DNA from: CAIOSQ01 sp041178225
GTDB lineage: Bacteria > Pseudomonadota > Alphaproteobacteria > CACIAM-22H2
Reading direction: 5' to 3'
NCBI GenBank assembly: GCA_041178225.1
Contig: JBEGVV010000258.1
Coordinates: 3,642 to 67,641 of the forward strand
DNA length: 64,000 nt
Below are positions 1 to 9,471 of the stretch, in pieces. The notes under the pieces were generated by a model. That model saw nothing but the letters and a program-made list of their open reading frames with translations, ran no database searches and was not told where the DNA came from. Numbering within the stretch: position 1 is the stretch's first letter; the number at the start of each line of letters is the position of its first letter. The position numbers and the translations under genes are program-made.

Positions 1-87
1 GCGCGCGCGGAAGCGGTGGACGATGTCCTCCACGGCCTGGTCCCCGCGCAGCGGCGCGAATCTCCGCGATGGCGTCTCCATGGACAT
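1..87 (-). CDS. N-terminal fragment of a protein divergent from the MFS gene, possibly a GntR-type regulator (partial)
   Basis: A reading frame opens at an ATG ending at base 87 on the minus strand and stays open for 29 codons to the window edge. A GGAGG Shine-Dalgarno sequence lies about nine bases upstream. The visible N-terminus includes LRGDQAVEDIVHRFRAR, which resembles the start of the FadR/GntR winged-helix domain, where a short lead is followed by an amphipathic helix. It is divergent from the MFS transporter at 222, with a shared 134-base intergenic region, and a regulator beside its target transporter is a common arrangement. The family call is inference from 29 residues. The reading frame and ribosome binding site are seen directly. 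Confidence 0.45.
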   Translation of the reverse strand, partial: MSMETPSRRFAPLRGDQAVEDIVHRFRAR

Positions 88-221
88 GCGCGATCCCCTC
101 CAAGGCCATCATGGCAGCAGGCGACCGCGCGCAGAAGCCGCACCGCGCCCGCGCCTCGATTGACAGCCTGCGCGCCGGCCATAGAGTGCGGCGCTTCGGG
201 GAGCCGGGGCGGAGCCTGTCG

Positions 222-1631
222 ATGAGCAGCGAGACCGAGGGCGCGGGCCGGTACCGGCTCGTGCCGCTGATCGTCTCCTCCGCCCTTTTCATGCAGAACC
301 TGGACTCGACGGTGCTGACCACGGCGCTGCCGACGATCGCGCGCGACTTCGGCGCCGATCCCCTGCACCTCAAGCTCGCGCTGACCTCCTACCTGATGGC
401 GCTCGCCGTTTTCGTGCCTGCCTCGGGCTGGATCGCCGATCGCTTCGGCGCGCGGCCGGTCTTCCAGGCGGCGCTCGGCGTCTTCGCGCTGGGCTCGGCG
501 GGCTGCGCGCTGTCCTGGGACCTCGCCAGCCTGGTCGGCGCGCGGCTGGTGCAGGGCATCGGCGGGGCGATGATGCTGCCCGTGGCGCGCCTGCTCGTGC
601 TGCGCAGCGTGCCGCGGGGCGAGATGGTCGCCGCCTTCGCGATGCTCAGCATGCCGGCGCTGGTTGCGCCGATCATGGGCCCGCCCGTCGGCGGCTTCCT
701 GACCTCCTTCCTGTCCTGGCACTGGATCTTCTGGATCAACCTGCCGATCGCGGCCATCGGCGCGGCGCTCGCGGCGCGCCATGTCCCGCGCCTGCCGCCC
801 GACGCGCCCGCGTCCTTCGATGTCGTCGGCTTCCTGCTCGTCGGCCCCGGCCTCGCCCTCGTGCTGACCGGGATCACCCTGCTCGACATGGACCTGCTGG
901 GGCGCGCGGCGCTCGCGGCGATCCTCGGGCTGGGCGTGGCGATGCTCGTGCTCTACGTCGCCTGGGCGCGACGCCACCCCGCGGCGCCGATCGACCTGCG
1001 GCTCCTGCGCATCCCGACCTTCCGCGCGGGGATCCTGGGCGGCCTGTTCTTCCGCGTCGGCGTGGGCGCGAGCCCGTTCCTGCTTCCTCTCCTTCTCCAG
1101 GAGGGTTTCGGGCGCAGCGCCTTCGAGGCCGGGCTCGTCACCTTCGGCGCCGGCGTCGGCGCGCTGGCGATGAAGCCGCTCGCGCCGCGGATCGTCGGCG
1201 CGGCCGGCTTCCGCCGCGTGCTGCTCGCCAACGCCGTGCTGTCGTCGCTCCTTGTCGCCGTGCCGGGCCTGTTCCGGCCCGACTGGGCGGCCTGGGCGCT
1301 GTTCGGGGCCCTGCTGGCGGGCGGCTTCTCGCGATCGCTGCAGTTCACCACGGTGAACGCGCTGCTCTACGCCGACGTGCCGCGCGAGGACCTGAGCCGC
1401 GCCACGACCTTCGGCTCGGTGATGCAGGAGCTCGCCGGCACGTTCGGGGTCGCCACGGCCGCCCTCGCGCTGGCGGCGATGCAGGACATGAGGGGCCGCG
1501 CCGGGCTCGACGCGCTCGACTTCCCCGTCGTCTTCGCGCTCGTGGGCGCGATCTCGCTGGCGTCCGCCCTCGCCTTCCTGCGCCTGCCCGCCGACGCCGG
1601 GCGCGACCTCGCCCGGCGCGGCGGCGGCTGA
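222..1631 (+). CDS. MFS transporter, DHA2 (EmrB/QacA-like) family
   Basis: This 469-residue integral membrane protein is probably a proton-driven exporter of small hydrophobic compounds in the inner membrane. The N-terminus reads SALFMQNLDSTVLTTALPTI, the family's first transmembrane helix, in which the Asp and the TALP motif are typical of 14-TM DHA2 drug exporters. It is followed by DRFGARPVF (the loop 2-3 motif) and VQGIGGAMMLPVARLLVLR. Length fits 12 to 14 membrane segments. The ATG at 222 is chosen because the in-frame extension to 69 is Arg-rich and unlike the family. The gene ends exactly where the convergent M20 gene ends. No EmrA-like adaptor lies beside it, so it may act without a periplasmic partner. 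Substrate is unknown. Confidence 0.85.
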   Translation: MSSETEGAGRYRLVPLIVSSALFMQNLDSTVLTTALPTIARDFGADPLHLKLALTSYLMALAVFVPASGWIADRFGARPVFQAALGVFALGSAGCALSWDLASLVGARLVQGIGGAMMLPVARLLVLRSVPRGEMVAAFAMLSMPALVAPIMGPPVGGFLTSFLSWHWIFWINLPIAAIGAALAARHVPRLPPDAPASFDVVGFLLVGPGLALVLTGITLLDMDLLGRAALAAILGLGVAMLVLYVAWARRHPAAPIDLRLLRIPTFRAGILGGLFFRVGVGASPFLLPLLLQEGFGRSAFEAGLVTFGAGVGALAMKPLAPRIVGAAGFRRVLLANAVLSSLLVAVPGLFRPDWAAWALFGALLAGGFSRSLQFTTVNALLYADVPREDLSRATTFGSVMQELAGTFGVATAALALAAMQDMRGRAGLDALDFPVVFALVGAISLASALAFLRLPADAGRDLARRGGG

Positions 1632-1638
1632 TCAGCCG
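1625..1638. repeat. 14-base perfect palindrome over two abutting stop codons
   Basis: CGGCTGATCAGCCG reads the same on both strands. It contains the TGA stop of the MFS gene (1629-1631) and the TGA stop of the convergent M20 gene (1632-1634), so the two coding regions touch without spacer. It has no T-run and no loop, so a terminator role is doubtful. The symmetry may simply follow from both C-termini ending with a GGC-TGA type sequence. Confidence 0.4.
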
Positions 1639-2789
1639 AGGCCCATCAGCTTCTCGATCGCCGACAGCTGGATCATCGCCGCGTCGACCATCTCGGCCAC
1701 GGGGACGGACTCGTTCGCGGCATGGCCCGCGACGCCCGAGCCCGGGCCGATGTTGATGATCTCGATCCCGTCGTCGGCGAAGTAGCGGCCATCCGACACG
1801 CCGGTGGCGTTCAGGAACCGCGCCGGCTTGCCGAGGCGCTCGCGGATCGCCGCCGAGAGCGCCGCGATCGCCATGCCGTCGGCCGAGCCCTTGAAGCCGT
1901 TCGTCCCGGTGAGGAACTCGCAGCTCCACGATCCCTTCGGCTCGCCCGCGCGGCGCAGCGTGTCCTCGAGCTCGCGATAGGCGGACTTGACGCGCTCGCT
2001 CGGCAGCAGCCGGCGGTCGATCTCGACGACGCAGGACGCCGGCACGACGTTCGTGTTGTGGCCGCCGCGGATCATCCCGACATTCATCGTCGAGCGCATC
2101 GCGCCATCGACGCGCGCGGCGATGCGCGGAGCCAGGTCCCTGTCGATGGCGCCGAGCAGGCGCATCATGCGCGCGATCGCGTTGTCGCCGGCGGCGGGGT
2201 TGCCCGCATGCGCGGCCTTCCCCTTCGTCGTGATGCGCGCCCAGAAGACGCCGCGCTCCGAGACGATCATCTGGTTCTCGGTCTGCGCGCCGAGGATCAG
2301 CGCGTCGGGCTTCACGTGGCCGGCGTCGCGCAGGAAGGACATGCCCTCCGGCCCGAGGTTCTCCTCGTCCGCGACGAAGGTGAAGCAGACCTCGCCGCGA
2401 CGCGGGCCGCCGCGGCGCGCGATCTCCTCGGCCAGCCAGAGCTGCACCGCCATCGAGCCCTTGCAGTTGCCCGCGCCGAGGCCGAAGACGAGGCCTCCCT
2501 TCGCGACCGCCTTGTAGGGATCGGTCTTCCAGTCCGAGCGCTCGCCGACGCCGACCGTGTCGACATGGGCGTTGAAGACGATGCGCGGGCTGCCCTTGCC
2601 GAGCTTGGCCACGACGTTGTCGACGCCCTTGCTGCGCGCCAGCACCTTCGTGCGGTAGCCGGCCTTGCGCAGCCGCGTCGCCGCGTAGCGGCAGATCTCC
2701 ACGCTCTCGCCCGGCGGGAAGGGCGACGGGATCGCGATCAGGTCGGACAGGATCGACGTCAGCGACCTGGCGAGGGCTTTCTCGTTCAT
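1632..2789 (-). CDS. M20-family (ArgE/DapE-like) hydrolase with atypical metal site
   Basis: The 385-residue protein has the M20 fold signature: HVDTV (His75, Asp77), the catalytic/metal Glu pair in ADEEN (Glu142, Glu143), an AAHAG dimerisation-domain motif (His194) and a C-terminal GHAANES (His356). Two positions usually occupied by metal ligands look changed. The segment normally reading G-R-G-x-x-D-x-K-G is GLGAGNCKG, with Asn108 at the bridging-Asp position. The usual G-E-P-T segment reads GAQT (Ala168). Family members remove acyl groups from amino acids or cleave small peptides. This one may be a mono-metal variant or may place ligands differently. It follows the amidohydrolase gene at 2815 by 25 bases and is probably cotranscribed with it. 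Substrate is not predictable. Confidence 0.8.
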   Translation of the reverse strand: MNEKALARSLTSILSDLIAIPSPFPPGESVEICRYAATRLRKAGYRTKVLARSKGVDNVVAKLGKGSPRIVFNAHVDTVGVGERSDWKTDPYKAVAKGGLVFGLGAGNCKGSMAVQLWLAEEIARRGGPRRGEVCFTFVADEENLGPEGMSFLRDAGHVKPDALILGAQTENQMIVSERGVFWARITTKGKAAHAGNPAAGDNAIARMMRLLGAIDRDLAPRIAARVDGAMRSTMNVGMIRGGHNTNVVPASCVVEIDRRLLPSERVKSAYRELEDTLRRAGEPKGSWSCEFLTGTNGFKGSADGMAIAALSAAIRERLGKPARFLNATGVSDGRYFADDGIEIINIGPGSGVAGHAANESVPVAEMVDAAMIQLSAIEKLMGLG

Positions 2790-2814
2790 GGGCAGGCGTG
2801 CCTTTGCGTGGGTT

Positions 2815-4086
2815 TCAGCGGTTGGCGAGGGCGGCGAGCGTGTCGGCGAGGACGCGCGTGCCGTTGGCGAGGTCGCGCGGCGTGGCGTCCTCGGTCTCGT
2901 TGTGGCTCACGCCCTTCCAGCAGGGCACGAAGACCATGCCCGCCGGCGCCACCTTCGCGACGTGCATCGCGTCGTGGCCGGCGCCGGAGATCATGTCGAT
3001 GTGGCGGAAGCCCAGGGCGGCGGTCGCCTCGCGCACCCGCGCGACGGTCTCGGCGCCGAAGGGCACCGGCGCGACGGTCGTGTACTCCGTGACCTCGACC
3101 GTGCAGCCGCGGCGCGCGGCCTCCGCCTCGCAGGTCGGCTGGATCGCGTCGCCGAGCCGCTTGAGCGTCGCCGGGTCGGGATGGCGGAGGTCGACCAGGA
3201 AATGCACCTTGCTCGGCACGGTCGAGGGCGAGCCCGGGTAGATCTCGAAGCGGCCGACGGTGAAGCGCACGGTGTCGGTCGGGTCGTCCATCACCTTCTC
3301 GAGCGCGAGCACCATGGATGCCGCCGACTTGAGCGCGTCCTTGCGCAGGCGCAGCGGCGTCGTGCCGGAATGCGCCTCCTCGCCATGGACGTCGACGTAG
3401 AAGCGGCGCATGCCCTGGATCAGCGTGACCACGCCGATCTCGTTGCCCGTGTTCTCCAGGATCGGCCCCTGCTCGATATGCGCCTCGATGTAGGAGTCGA
3501 TCGGGAAGCCGAGGCGCGGCTCGAGCCGCGCGGGCGCCGCGGCGAGCACCTCGCCGAAGGCCTCGCGCACGGTCTTGCCCTTCGGGTCCTTGCCGTCGAG
3601 CAGCGTCCCGAGGTCATAGGCGCCAACGAAGGCGCCCGAGCCCATGCAGCCAGGCTGGAAGCGGTTGCCCTCCTCGTTGGTCCACGCGACCGCCATCACC
3701 GGGCGCTTCGTCGCGATGCCCGCGTCGTCGAGCGCCTCCAGCACCTCGAAGGCCGCCAGCACGCCATAGGTGCCGTCGAACCTGCCGCCGGTCGGCTGGC
3801 TGTCGAGATGCGAGCCGGAGACGACCGGCCTCGCGTCGGGGTCGGTCCCGGGCCGCTTGACGAAGAGGTTGCCGATGGGATCGGTGAAGACCTCGTAGCC
3901 GCGCGCGGCAGCCCAGCTGCCGAGCAGCCCGCGCGCCGCGGCGTCCTCGGCGCTGAGCGCCTGGCGGTTGACGCCGCCCTTCGCCGTCGCGCCCAGCTTC
4001 GCCATCTCCATGTGGCGCTGCCAGAGCCGCTCCTCGCGGACATGGTCGGAGGCGCGCGTGTTGGCGCCGCGTGGCGTCGTCGACAT
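2815..4086 (-). CDS. Zn/Mn-dependent allantoate or N-carbamoyl-L-amino-acid amidohydrolase (AllC/HyuC family)
   Basis: A 423-residue M20-type amidase with an intact bimetal site: GSHLDSQPTGG (His93), GRFDGTYGV (Asp104), NEEGNRF (Glu138/Glu139), EAHIEQGP (His203) and the C-terminal segments GAGHDAMH and GVSHNE. In allantoate amidohydrolase these residues bind two metals and release ammonia and CO2 from allantoate to give ureidoglycine. In the sister group they hydrolyse N-carbamoyl amino acids. The allantoate assignment is favoured by the adjacent urease operon and by PuuE (18097) and ureidoglycolate lyase (61758) in the same window. The hydantoin-type alternative cannot be excluded, and the paired M20 gene downstream might point to that. 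A GGGAG ribosome binding site precedes the ATG at 4086. Confidence 0.85.
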   Translation of the reverse strand: MSTTPRGANTRASDHVREERLWQRHMEMAKLGATAKGGVNRQALSAEDAAARGLLGSWAAARGYEVFTDPIGNLFVKRPGTDPDARPVVSGSHLDSQPTGGRFDGTYGVLAAFEVLEALDDAGIATKRPVMAVAWTNEEGNRFQPGCMGSGAFVGAYDLGTLLDGKDPKGKTVREAFGEVLAAAPARLEPRLGFPIDSYIEAHIEQGPILENTGNEIGVVTLIQGMRRFYVDVHGEEAHSGTTPLRLRKDALKSAASMVLALEKVMDDPTDTVRFTVGRFEIYPGSPSTVPSKVHFLVDLRHPDPATLKRLGDAIQPTCEAEAARRGCTVEVTEYTTVAPVPFGAETVARVREATAALGFRHIDMISGAGHDAMHVAKVAPAGMVFVPCWKGVSHNETEDATPRDLANGTRVLADTLAALANR

Positions 4087-4127
4087 GGCTGGTCGTCTCC
4101 CTCGGCGAAAGGACGGCGAATAAGCCG

Positions 4128-4145
4128 GAACCCGCGGCCGGGTTC
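4128..4145 (-). terminator. Stem-loop at the 3' end of the urease operon
   Basis: Seven-base perfect arms (GAACCCG and CGGGTTC) enclose a four-base loop, just overlapping the ureG stop codon. On the minus strand the hairpin is followed by CGGCTTATTCG, only a weak T-rich tract. It could be an inefficient intrinsic terminator or an mRNA-stabilising hairpin between ureG and the amidohydrolase gene 57 bases downstream. Confidence 0.45.
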
Positions 4146-4785
4146 AAGCCCCGCGGGCGGGGCGCGGCCGCAGGCCGCCGGCCTTGCAGATGAAGTCCGC
4201 GACCTCCGCCACGCCCTTTCCGGCCCGCACGTTCGCGAACAGGAAGGGCCTTTGGCCGCGCATGCGCCGCGCGTCGCGGTCCATGACCTCGAGCGAGGCG
4301 CCGACATGCGGCGCGAGGTCGATCTTGTTGATGACCAGCAGGTCGGAGCGCGTGATGCCCGGGCCGCCCTTGCGCGGGATCTTCTCCCCGGCGGCGACGT
4401 CGATCACGTAGATCGTGATGTCGGCGAGCTCGGGCGAGAAGGTGGCGGCGAGGTTGTCGCCGCCCGACTCGATGAACATGAGCTCGAGCCCCGGGAAGCG
4501 GCGGTTCATCTGCTCCACCGCGGCGAGGTTGATCGAGGCGTCCTCGCGGATCGCGGTATGCGGGCAGCCGCCCGTCTCGACGCCCATGATGCGCTCCGGC
4601 GCCAGCGCGCCCGAGCGCGTCAGGAACTCCGCGTCCTCCTTCGTGTAGATGTCGTTGGTGATCGCGGCGACGTCGAGCCGCTCGCGCATGGACTTGCACA
4701 GCGCGTCGACCAGCGCGGTCTTGCCGGAGCCGACCGGGCCGCCGACGCCGACGCGCAGCGGGCCCGTCGAGGAACGATTGGTCAT
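4144..4785 (-). CDS. ureG: Urease accessory GTPase UreG
   Basis: UreG is the SIMIBI-class GTPase that powers nickel delivery to apo-urease in complex with UreD and UreF. The 213-residue protein has the P-loop GGPVGSGKT (15-23), the nickel-binding CPH motif (Cys74-Pro75-His76), the ESGGDN motif and the guanine-specificity NKID motif. Length is normal for the family. Its ATG overlaps the ureF stop codon as ATGA, so translation is coupled. It is the last gene of the ureDABCEFG operon. There is no N-terminal His stretch, which fits with metal storage being carried by the very His-rich UreE here. Confidence 0.98.
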   Translation of the reverse strand: MTNRSSTGPLRVGVGGPVGSGKTALVDALCKSMRERLDVAAITNDIYTKEDAEFLTRSGALAPERIMGVETGGCPHTAIREDASINLAAVEQMNRRFPGLELMFIESGGDNLAATFSPELADITIYVIDVAAGEKIPRKGGPGITRSDLLVINKIDLAPHVGASLEVMDRDARRMRGQRPFLFANVRAGKGVAEVADFICKAGGLRPRPARGA

Positions 4786-5480
4786 GAGCGGAACAGCCTC
4801 GTGTACTGGGTTTCGTGGCGGATGGAGAGCAGGTCGATCGCCGGGGCCGTGGAGAACACGTCGTCGACGGAGGCGATGTACGCGCCCCGCGCGGCGGCGC
4901 GCGCCGCCTCCACCTCGAGCGCGGCGATCGCGCGCTGCCCGTCGGTCTGGCCCAGCGGCACGAGCCGCACCCCGGCGGAGACGAGGTTCGCGGCGACGGC
5001 GTGCAGGTGCGCCAGCAGCAATTCCTCGAGCGGCAGGTCCCAGGCCGCGCCCGCGATGGCGACCGCCACGGGATGCGCGACCTCGATGCCGCGCGCGGCC
5101 AGCATGTCGCCCGCCGCGGCAAGCGCGGGGCGCGGCCAGGCCGCCCGCACCGTGGCGAGGAAGGCGCGACCCTGCGCCTGGCTCTCCAGCGCGAGCTCGG
5201 CGGAGCCGCGCATCGCCGCGGCGCGCTCCGCGACCGTGGCGAGCGCATCGTCGTCGCCTTCCCGGCAGGCACGCCAGGCAAGGGCCAGGAACGCGGCATC
5301 CGCATGCCCGGCGCCGCGCGACAGGACCGTCGCCACGTAGTCGACCAGCGTCGCCAGGTCGCGCACGCGCCCGTCCTCGACCGCCATCTCGATGCCGTGG
5401 CTGTAGCTGAACGCGCCGGTCGGGAAGGACGGGGACATCCAGGCGAGCAGCCTCGGCAATGTCGTCTCGGGCCCGGCCAT
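4782..5480 (-). CDS. ureF: Urease accessory protein UreF
   Basis: UreF (232 residues) is the all-helical scaffold that dimerises, binds UreD and recruits UreG during nickel insertion. The start MAGPETTLPRLLAWMSPSFP, followed by TGAFSYSHG, is typical of the family's N-terminal region, and the C-terminus near HETQYTRLFRS is the conserved UreF tail. The ATG at 5480 is chosen because the open frame upstream only repeats the out-of-frame His-tail DNA of ureE. One base separates it from the ureE stop, so its ribosome binding region lies inside the repetitive His codons. It overlaps ureG by four bases. Confidence 0.96.
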   Translation of the reverse strand: MAGPETTLPRLLAWMSPSFPTGAFSYSHGIEMAVEDGRVRDLATLVDYVATVLSRGAGHADAAFLALAWRACREGDDDALATVAERAAAMRGSAELALESQAQGRAFLATVRAAWPRPALAAAGDMLAARGIEVAHPVAVAIAGAAWDLPLEELLLAHLHAVAANLVSAGVRLVPLGQTDGQRAIAALEVEAARAAARGAYIASVDDVFSTAPAIDLLSIRHETQYTRLFRS

Positions 5481-5481
5481 C

Positions 5482-6081
5482 TCAGTGGCGATGGCCATGC
5501 CGGTGGTGGCCGTGGCCATGGTCGTGGCCATGGTCGTGGTCGTGGCCATGGTCGTGGTCGTGGCCATGGCCGTGGTCGTGCGCGTGCCCATGCCCGTGGC
5601 CATGCCCATGGTCGTGGGCGTGGGCATGGCCGTGGCGCGCCTCGCCGGCATGGGCGTAGGCGCCCTGCTCCGGGGTGAAGGCTGCCTCCAGCCGCGCGAC
5701 GCGCGCGCCGAGCCCTTCCAGCATCGAGACGATGACATGGTCGTCGCGGATGCGCAGGCGGCCCGGCAGGATCTCCACCGGGAGGTGCCGGTTGCCGAGA
5801 TGCCAGGCGAGGCGCGCCAGCGCGGCGGCGCTCTCCGCCTCAACGTCGCAGACCTTCTCCGGCGCGGCCGCCACCTCGATCACGTCGCCCGTCTCGAGCA
5901 CCAGGCCGTCGCCGGCATTCATCACCCGCGCCTCCGGCAGGTCGAGCAGGAAGGGCGCGCCGTCGTCCGTCGCGAGCGCGATGCGCCGGCGGTGGCGGTT
6001 GTCGAAGTCGAGGGTCGCGACCCCGACCCGGCGCCGCAGCGGCCAGGCGCCCTTCGGCACCACCTCGATCGCCCTGCGCAT
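5482..6081 (-). CDS. ureE: Urease nickel metallochaperone UreE with long His-rich tail
   Basis: UreE binds nickel and passes it to UreG. The 199-residue protein has the peptide-binding N-terminal domain (about 1-75), then the metal-binding domain with the HLGNRH motif (94-99), the DDH segment (His115) and the LEGLGARV helix. The tail from residue 144 to 199 is a run of His alternating with Gly, Asp and Ala, with 27 His in 56 residues. Tails of this sort store several extra nickel ions. The ATG at 6081 lies two bases beyond the ureC stop, consistent with coupling. The tail is encoded by short repeats that could change length by slippage. Confidence 0.97.
   Translation of the reverse strand: MRRAIEVVPKGAWPLRRRVGVATLDFDNRHRRRIALATDDGAPFLLDLPEARVMNAGDGLVLETGDVIEVAAAPEKVCDVEAESAAALARLAWHLGNRHLPVEILPGRLRIRDDHVIVSMLEGLGARVARLEAAFTPEQGAYAHAGEARHGHAHAHDHGHGHGHGHAHDHGHGHDHDHGHDHDHGHDHGHGHHRHGHRH
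5485..5652. repeat. Low-complexity CAT/CAC/GGC repeat encoding the UreE His tail
   Basis: About 168 bases are made of short imperfect repeats based on GTGGCCATG and GTCGTGGCC (plus-strand reading), encoding alternating His-Gly/Asp/Ala on the minus strand. The repeat runs up to the ureE stop codon and contains whatever ribosome binding site ureF uses. Such tracts tend to vary in copy number between strains. Confidence 0.85.
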
Positions 6082-6083
6082 GG

Positions 6084-7793
<1,710 letters not shown>

Positions 7794-7796
7794 GGC

Positions 7797-8168
7797 TCAG
7801 CCCCCCTTCCGCTTCGCGGCCTTGCGCTTCGGCGCGGCCGGCTTCCCCGCGGCGCGCCTCGCGTCCAGCGCGCCGTTCACCATGCCGCGGAAGCCATGGA
7901 CGACACGGTCGCCGCCGAAGGCCACGAGCCCGACCTCGCGTGTCTGGCCGGGCTCGAAGCGCACCGCCGTGCCGGCGGGGATGTCGAGGCGCATGCCGCG
8001 CGCGGCCGCGCGGTCGAAGCGCAGCGCGGCGTTGGTCTCGTGGAAATGGTAGTGCGAGCCGACCTGGATCGGCCGGTCGCCGGTGTTGGCGACCTGGAGG
8101 CGCAGCGTGCGGCGGCCCGCGTTGAGCTCGATGTCCCCGGCCGCGAGGATGTATTCGCCCGGCTTCAT
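7797..8168 (-). CDS. ureB: Urease beta subunit
   Basis: UreB is a structural subunit of the (alpha-beta-gamma)3 urease. The 123-residue protein starts MKPGEYILAAGDIELNAGR and contains the conserved VGSHYHFHETN segment and the LDIPAGTAVRFEPG and GGDRVVHGF blocks. It ends in a Lys/Arg-rich tail of about 20 residues that extends beyond the family core and may be disordered. Genes for beta and gamma subunits are separate, as in most proteobacteria, rather than fused as in Helicobacter. Confidence 0.98.
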   Translation of the reverse strand: MKPGEYILAAGDIELNAGRRTLRLQVANTGDRPIQVGSHYHFHETNAALRFDRAAARGMRLDIPAGTAVRFEPGQTREVGLVAFGGDRVVHGFRGMVNGALDARRAAGKPAAPKRKAAKRKGG

Positions 8169-8172
8169 GGCG

Positions 8173-8475
8173 TCACCTGATCGGCTGGTGGACGGTCACC
8201 AGCTTCGTGCCGTCCGGGAAGGTCGCCTCGACCTGGATCTCGTGGATCATCTCAGCCACGCCGGACATCACCTGGCCGCGCGCGACCACCTCGGCCCCCG
8301 ACTTCATCAGGTCGGCGACGCTGCGCCCGTCCCGCGCGCCCTCGACGACATGGTCGGTGATCAGCGCGATCGCCTCGGGATGGTTGAGCTTCACGCCGCG
8401 CTCGAGGCGGCGGCGCGCCACCACGGCCGCCATCGCCACCAGCAGCTTGTCCTTCTCTCGGGGCGTCAGGTTCAT
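8173..8475 (-). CDS. ureA: Urease gamma subunit
   Basis: UreA is the small structural subunit. The 100-residue protein has the standard length and begins MNLTPREKDKLLVAMAA, with KLNHPEAIALITDHVVEGARDG and the C-terminal FPDGTKLVTVHQPIR typical of the family. Forty-eight bases separate it from the ureD stop, and a GGGAGGC Shine-Dalgarno sequence lies in that gap. It is followed four bases later by ureB. Confidence 0.98.
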   Translation of the reverse strand: MNLTPREKDKLLVAMAAVVARRRLERGVKLNHPEAIALITDHVVEGARDGRSVADLMKSGAEVVARGQVMSGVAEMIHEIQVEATFPDGTKLVTVHQPIR

Positions 8476-8523
8476 CTTGCCTCCCTCGCGGCGATCCCAT
8501 CCATGCGGGTGGGTCGCCGTGCA

Positions 8524-9387
8524 TCAAATATGCCATAGCCTCGGCAGGCGCGCGGGCAATGATCCGCCCGCCGCGCGCAGGAAGCGCCAGGCCGCCGCGA
8601 CGCCCCGGCGCAACGCCTGCGCGTCGGGCGAAAGGCCACGCACCAGCAGGATTTCGCCCATGCAGGAGGCAGCGATGCCTTCTCCGTGGCCTGCAAGCGC
8701 CGCGCGCAGGCCCTCGAGCAGCGCCGGGCCGTCCGCGCCGCAATAGGCGAGCGTCGCCATCGCGGCCGCGCCGTCGAGGGCGAAGGGCGCGTCGAGCGCC
8801 CCGGGGGCCTCGGGCCCGAGCGCGAGGGCATCGGCCCAGGCCAGCCTGCCATCGCGACGTATCTCCCAGCGATCGCGCAGCCAGGCGCGCCCGATGGTCT
8901 CGCCGCGCGCGCGGCGCCCGAAGACCAGGATCTCCCCGGCGAGGCAGCGCGCGCCCGCGGCGAGGCTGATCGAGAGCCGTCGGTCCAGCCGGCTGGCGTC
9001 GAAGAGGATCGTCTCCTGCGGCATCCACTCGAGCCATGCGTCGCGCCCGGCCGACAGCGCGGTTCGGATCGCGACCTCGGGCCCGTCGGAGCGATAGACC
9101 TTCTCGGCCGACTGCCCGGTGACCAGCGCGCGCGCGCGATCCCCGACCTCGATCTCGGTACGCAGCGAGTCGCCGCCGACGAGCCCGCCCGCGGTGTTGA
9201 GCAGCACGACATGCGGGAGGGCGTCGTCCACGGGCTCGGGCAGCAGGACGCGCACGGGGTCGTGGTGCCAGAGTTCGCGCAGCCGCGTCGTCCCGGCGTC
9301 GTCGCGCAGCGTCACGCGCGCGCCGCCCTCGACGCGCACGCGCCTGCGCCCGCCAGCCATGCGCGAAGCATCCGCCACCATGTCCAT
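8524..9387 (-). CDS. ureD: Urease accessory protein UreD
   Basis: UreD binds apo-urease and forms a tunnel that, with UreF and UreG, directs nickel to the active site. The 287-residue protein has the family blocks LNTAGGLVGGDSLRTEIEVG, TGQSAEKVYRS, WMPQETILFDASRLDRRL and GEILVFGRRARGE. It is the first gene of the minus-strand urease operon, so the operon promoter should lie in the 84-base gap to the divergent SDR gene at 9472. No urea transporter or regulator gene adjoins it. Confidence 0.96.
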   Translation of the reverse strand: MDMVADASRMAGGRRRVRVEGGARVTLRDDAGTTRLRELWHHDPVRVLLPEPVDDALPHVVLLNTAGGLVGGDSLRTEIEVGDRARALVTGQSAEKVYRSDGPEVAIRTALSAGRDAWLEWMPQETILFDASRLDRRLSISLAAGARCLAGEILVFGRRARGETIGRAWLRDRWEIRRDGRLAWADALALGPEAPGALDAPFALDGAAAMATLAYCGADGPALLEGLRAALAGHGEGIAASCMGEILLVRGLSPDAQALRRGVAAAWRFLRAAGGSLPARLPRLWHI

Positions 9388-9471
9388 CCCCGCATGCTAG
9401 GCGCGCGTCGCCGTGCTTGCCAAACACCGCCTGCCCCAGTCTCATGTCGCCAGGACGAGGGAGGGACCGAC

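Noticed and set aside
2788..5340. An 850-codon open frame antisense to the amidohydrolase and urease genes
   Set aside because: Its product is a low-complexity Arg/Ala/Gly mix with no domain, and the opposite strand holds well-conserved genes. Long antisense frames are expected in GC-rich DNA.
5485..5652. Short-period repeats resembling a CRISPR or minisatellite array
   Set aside because: The repeats are in-frame His codons of ureE with no spacers of constant length, so they are coding repeats.
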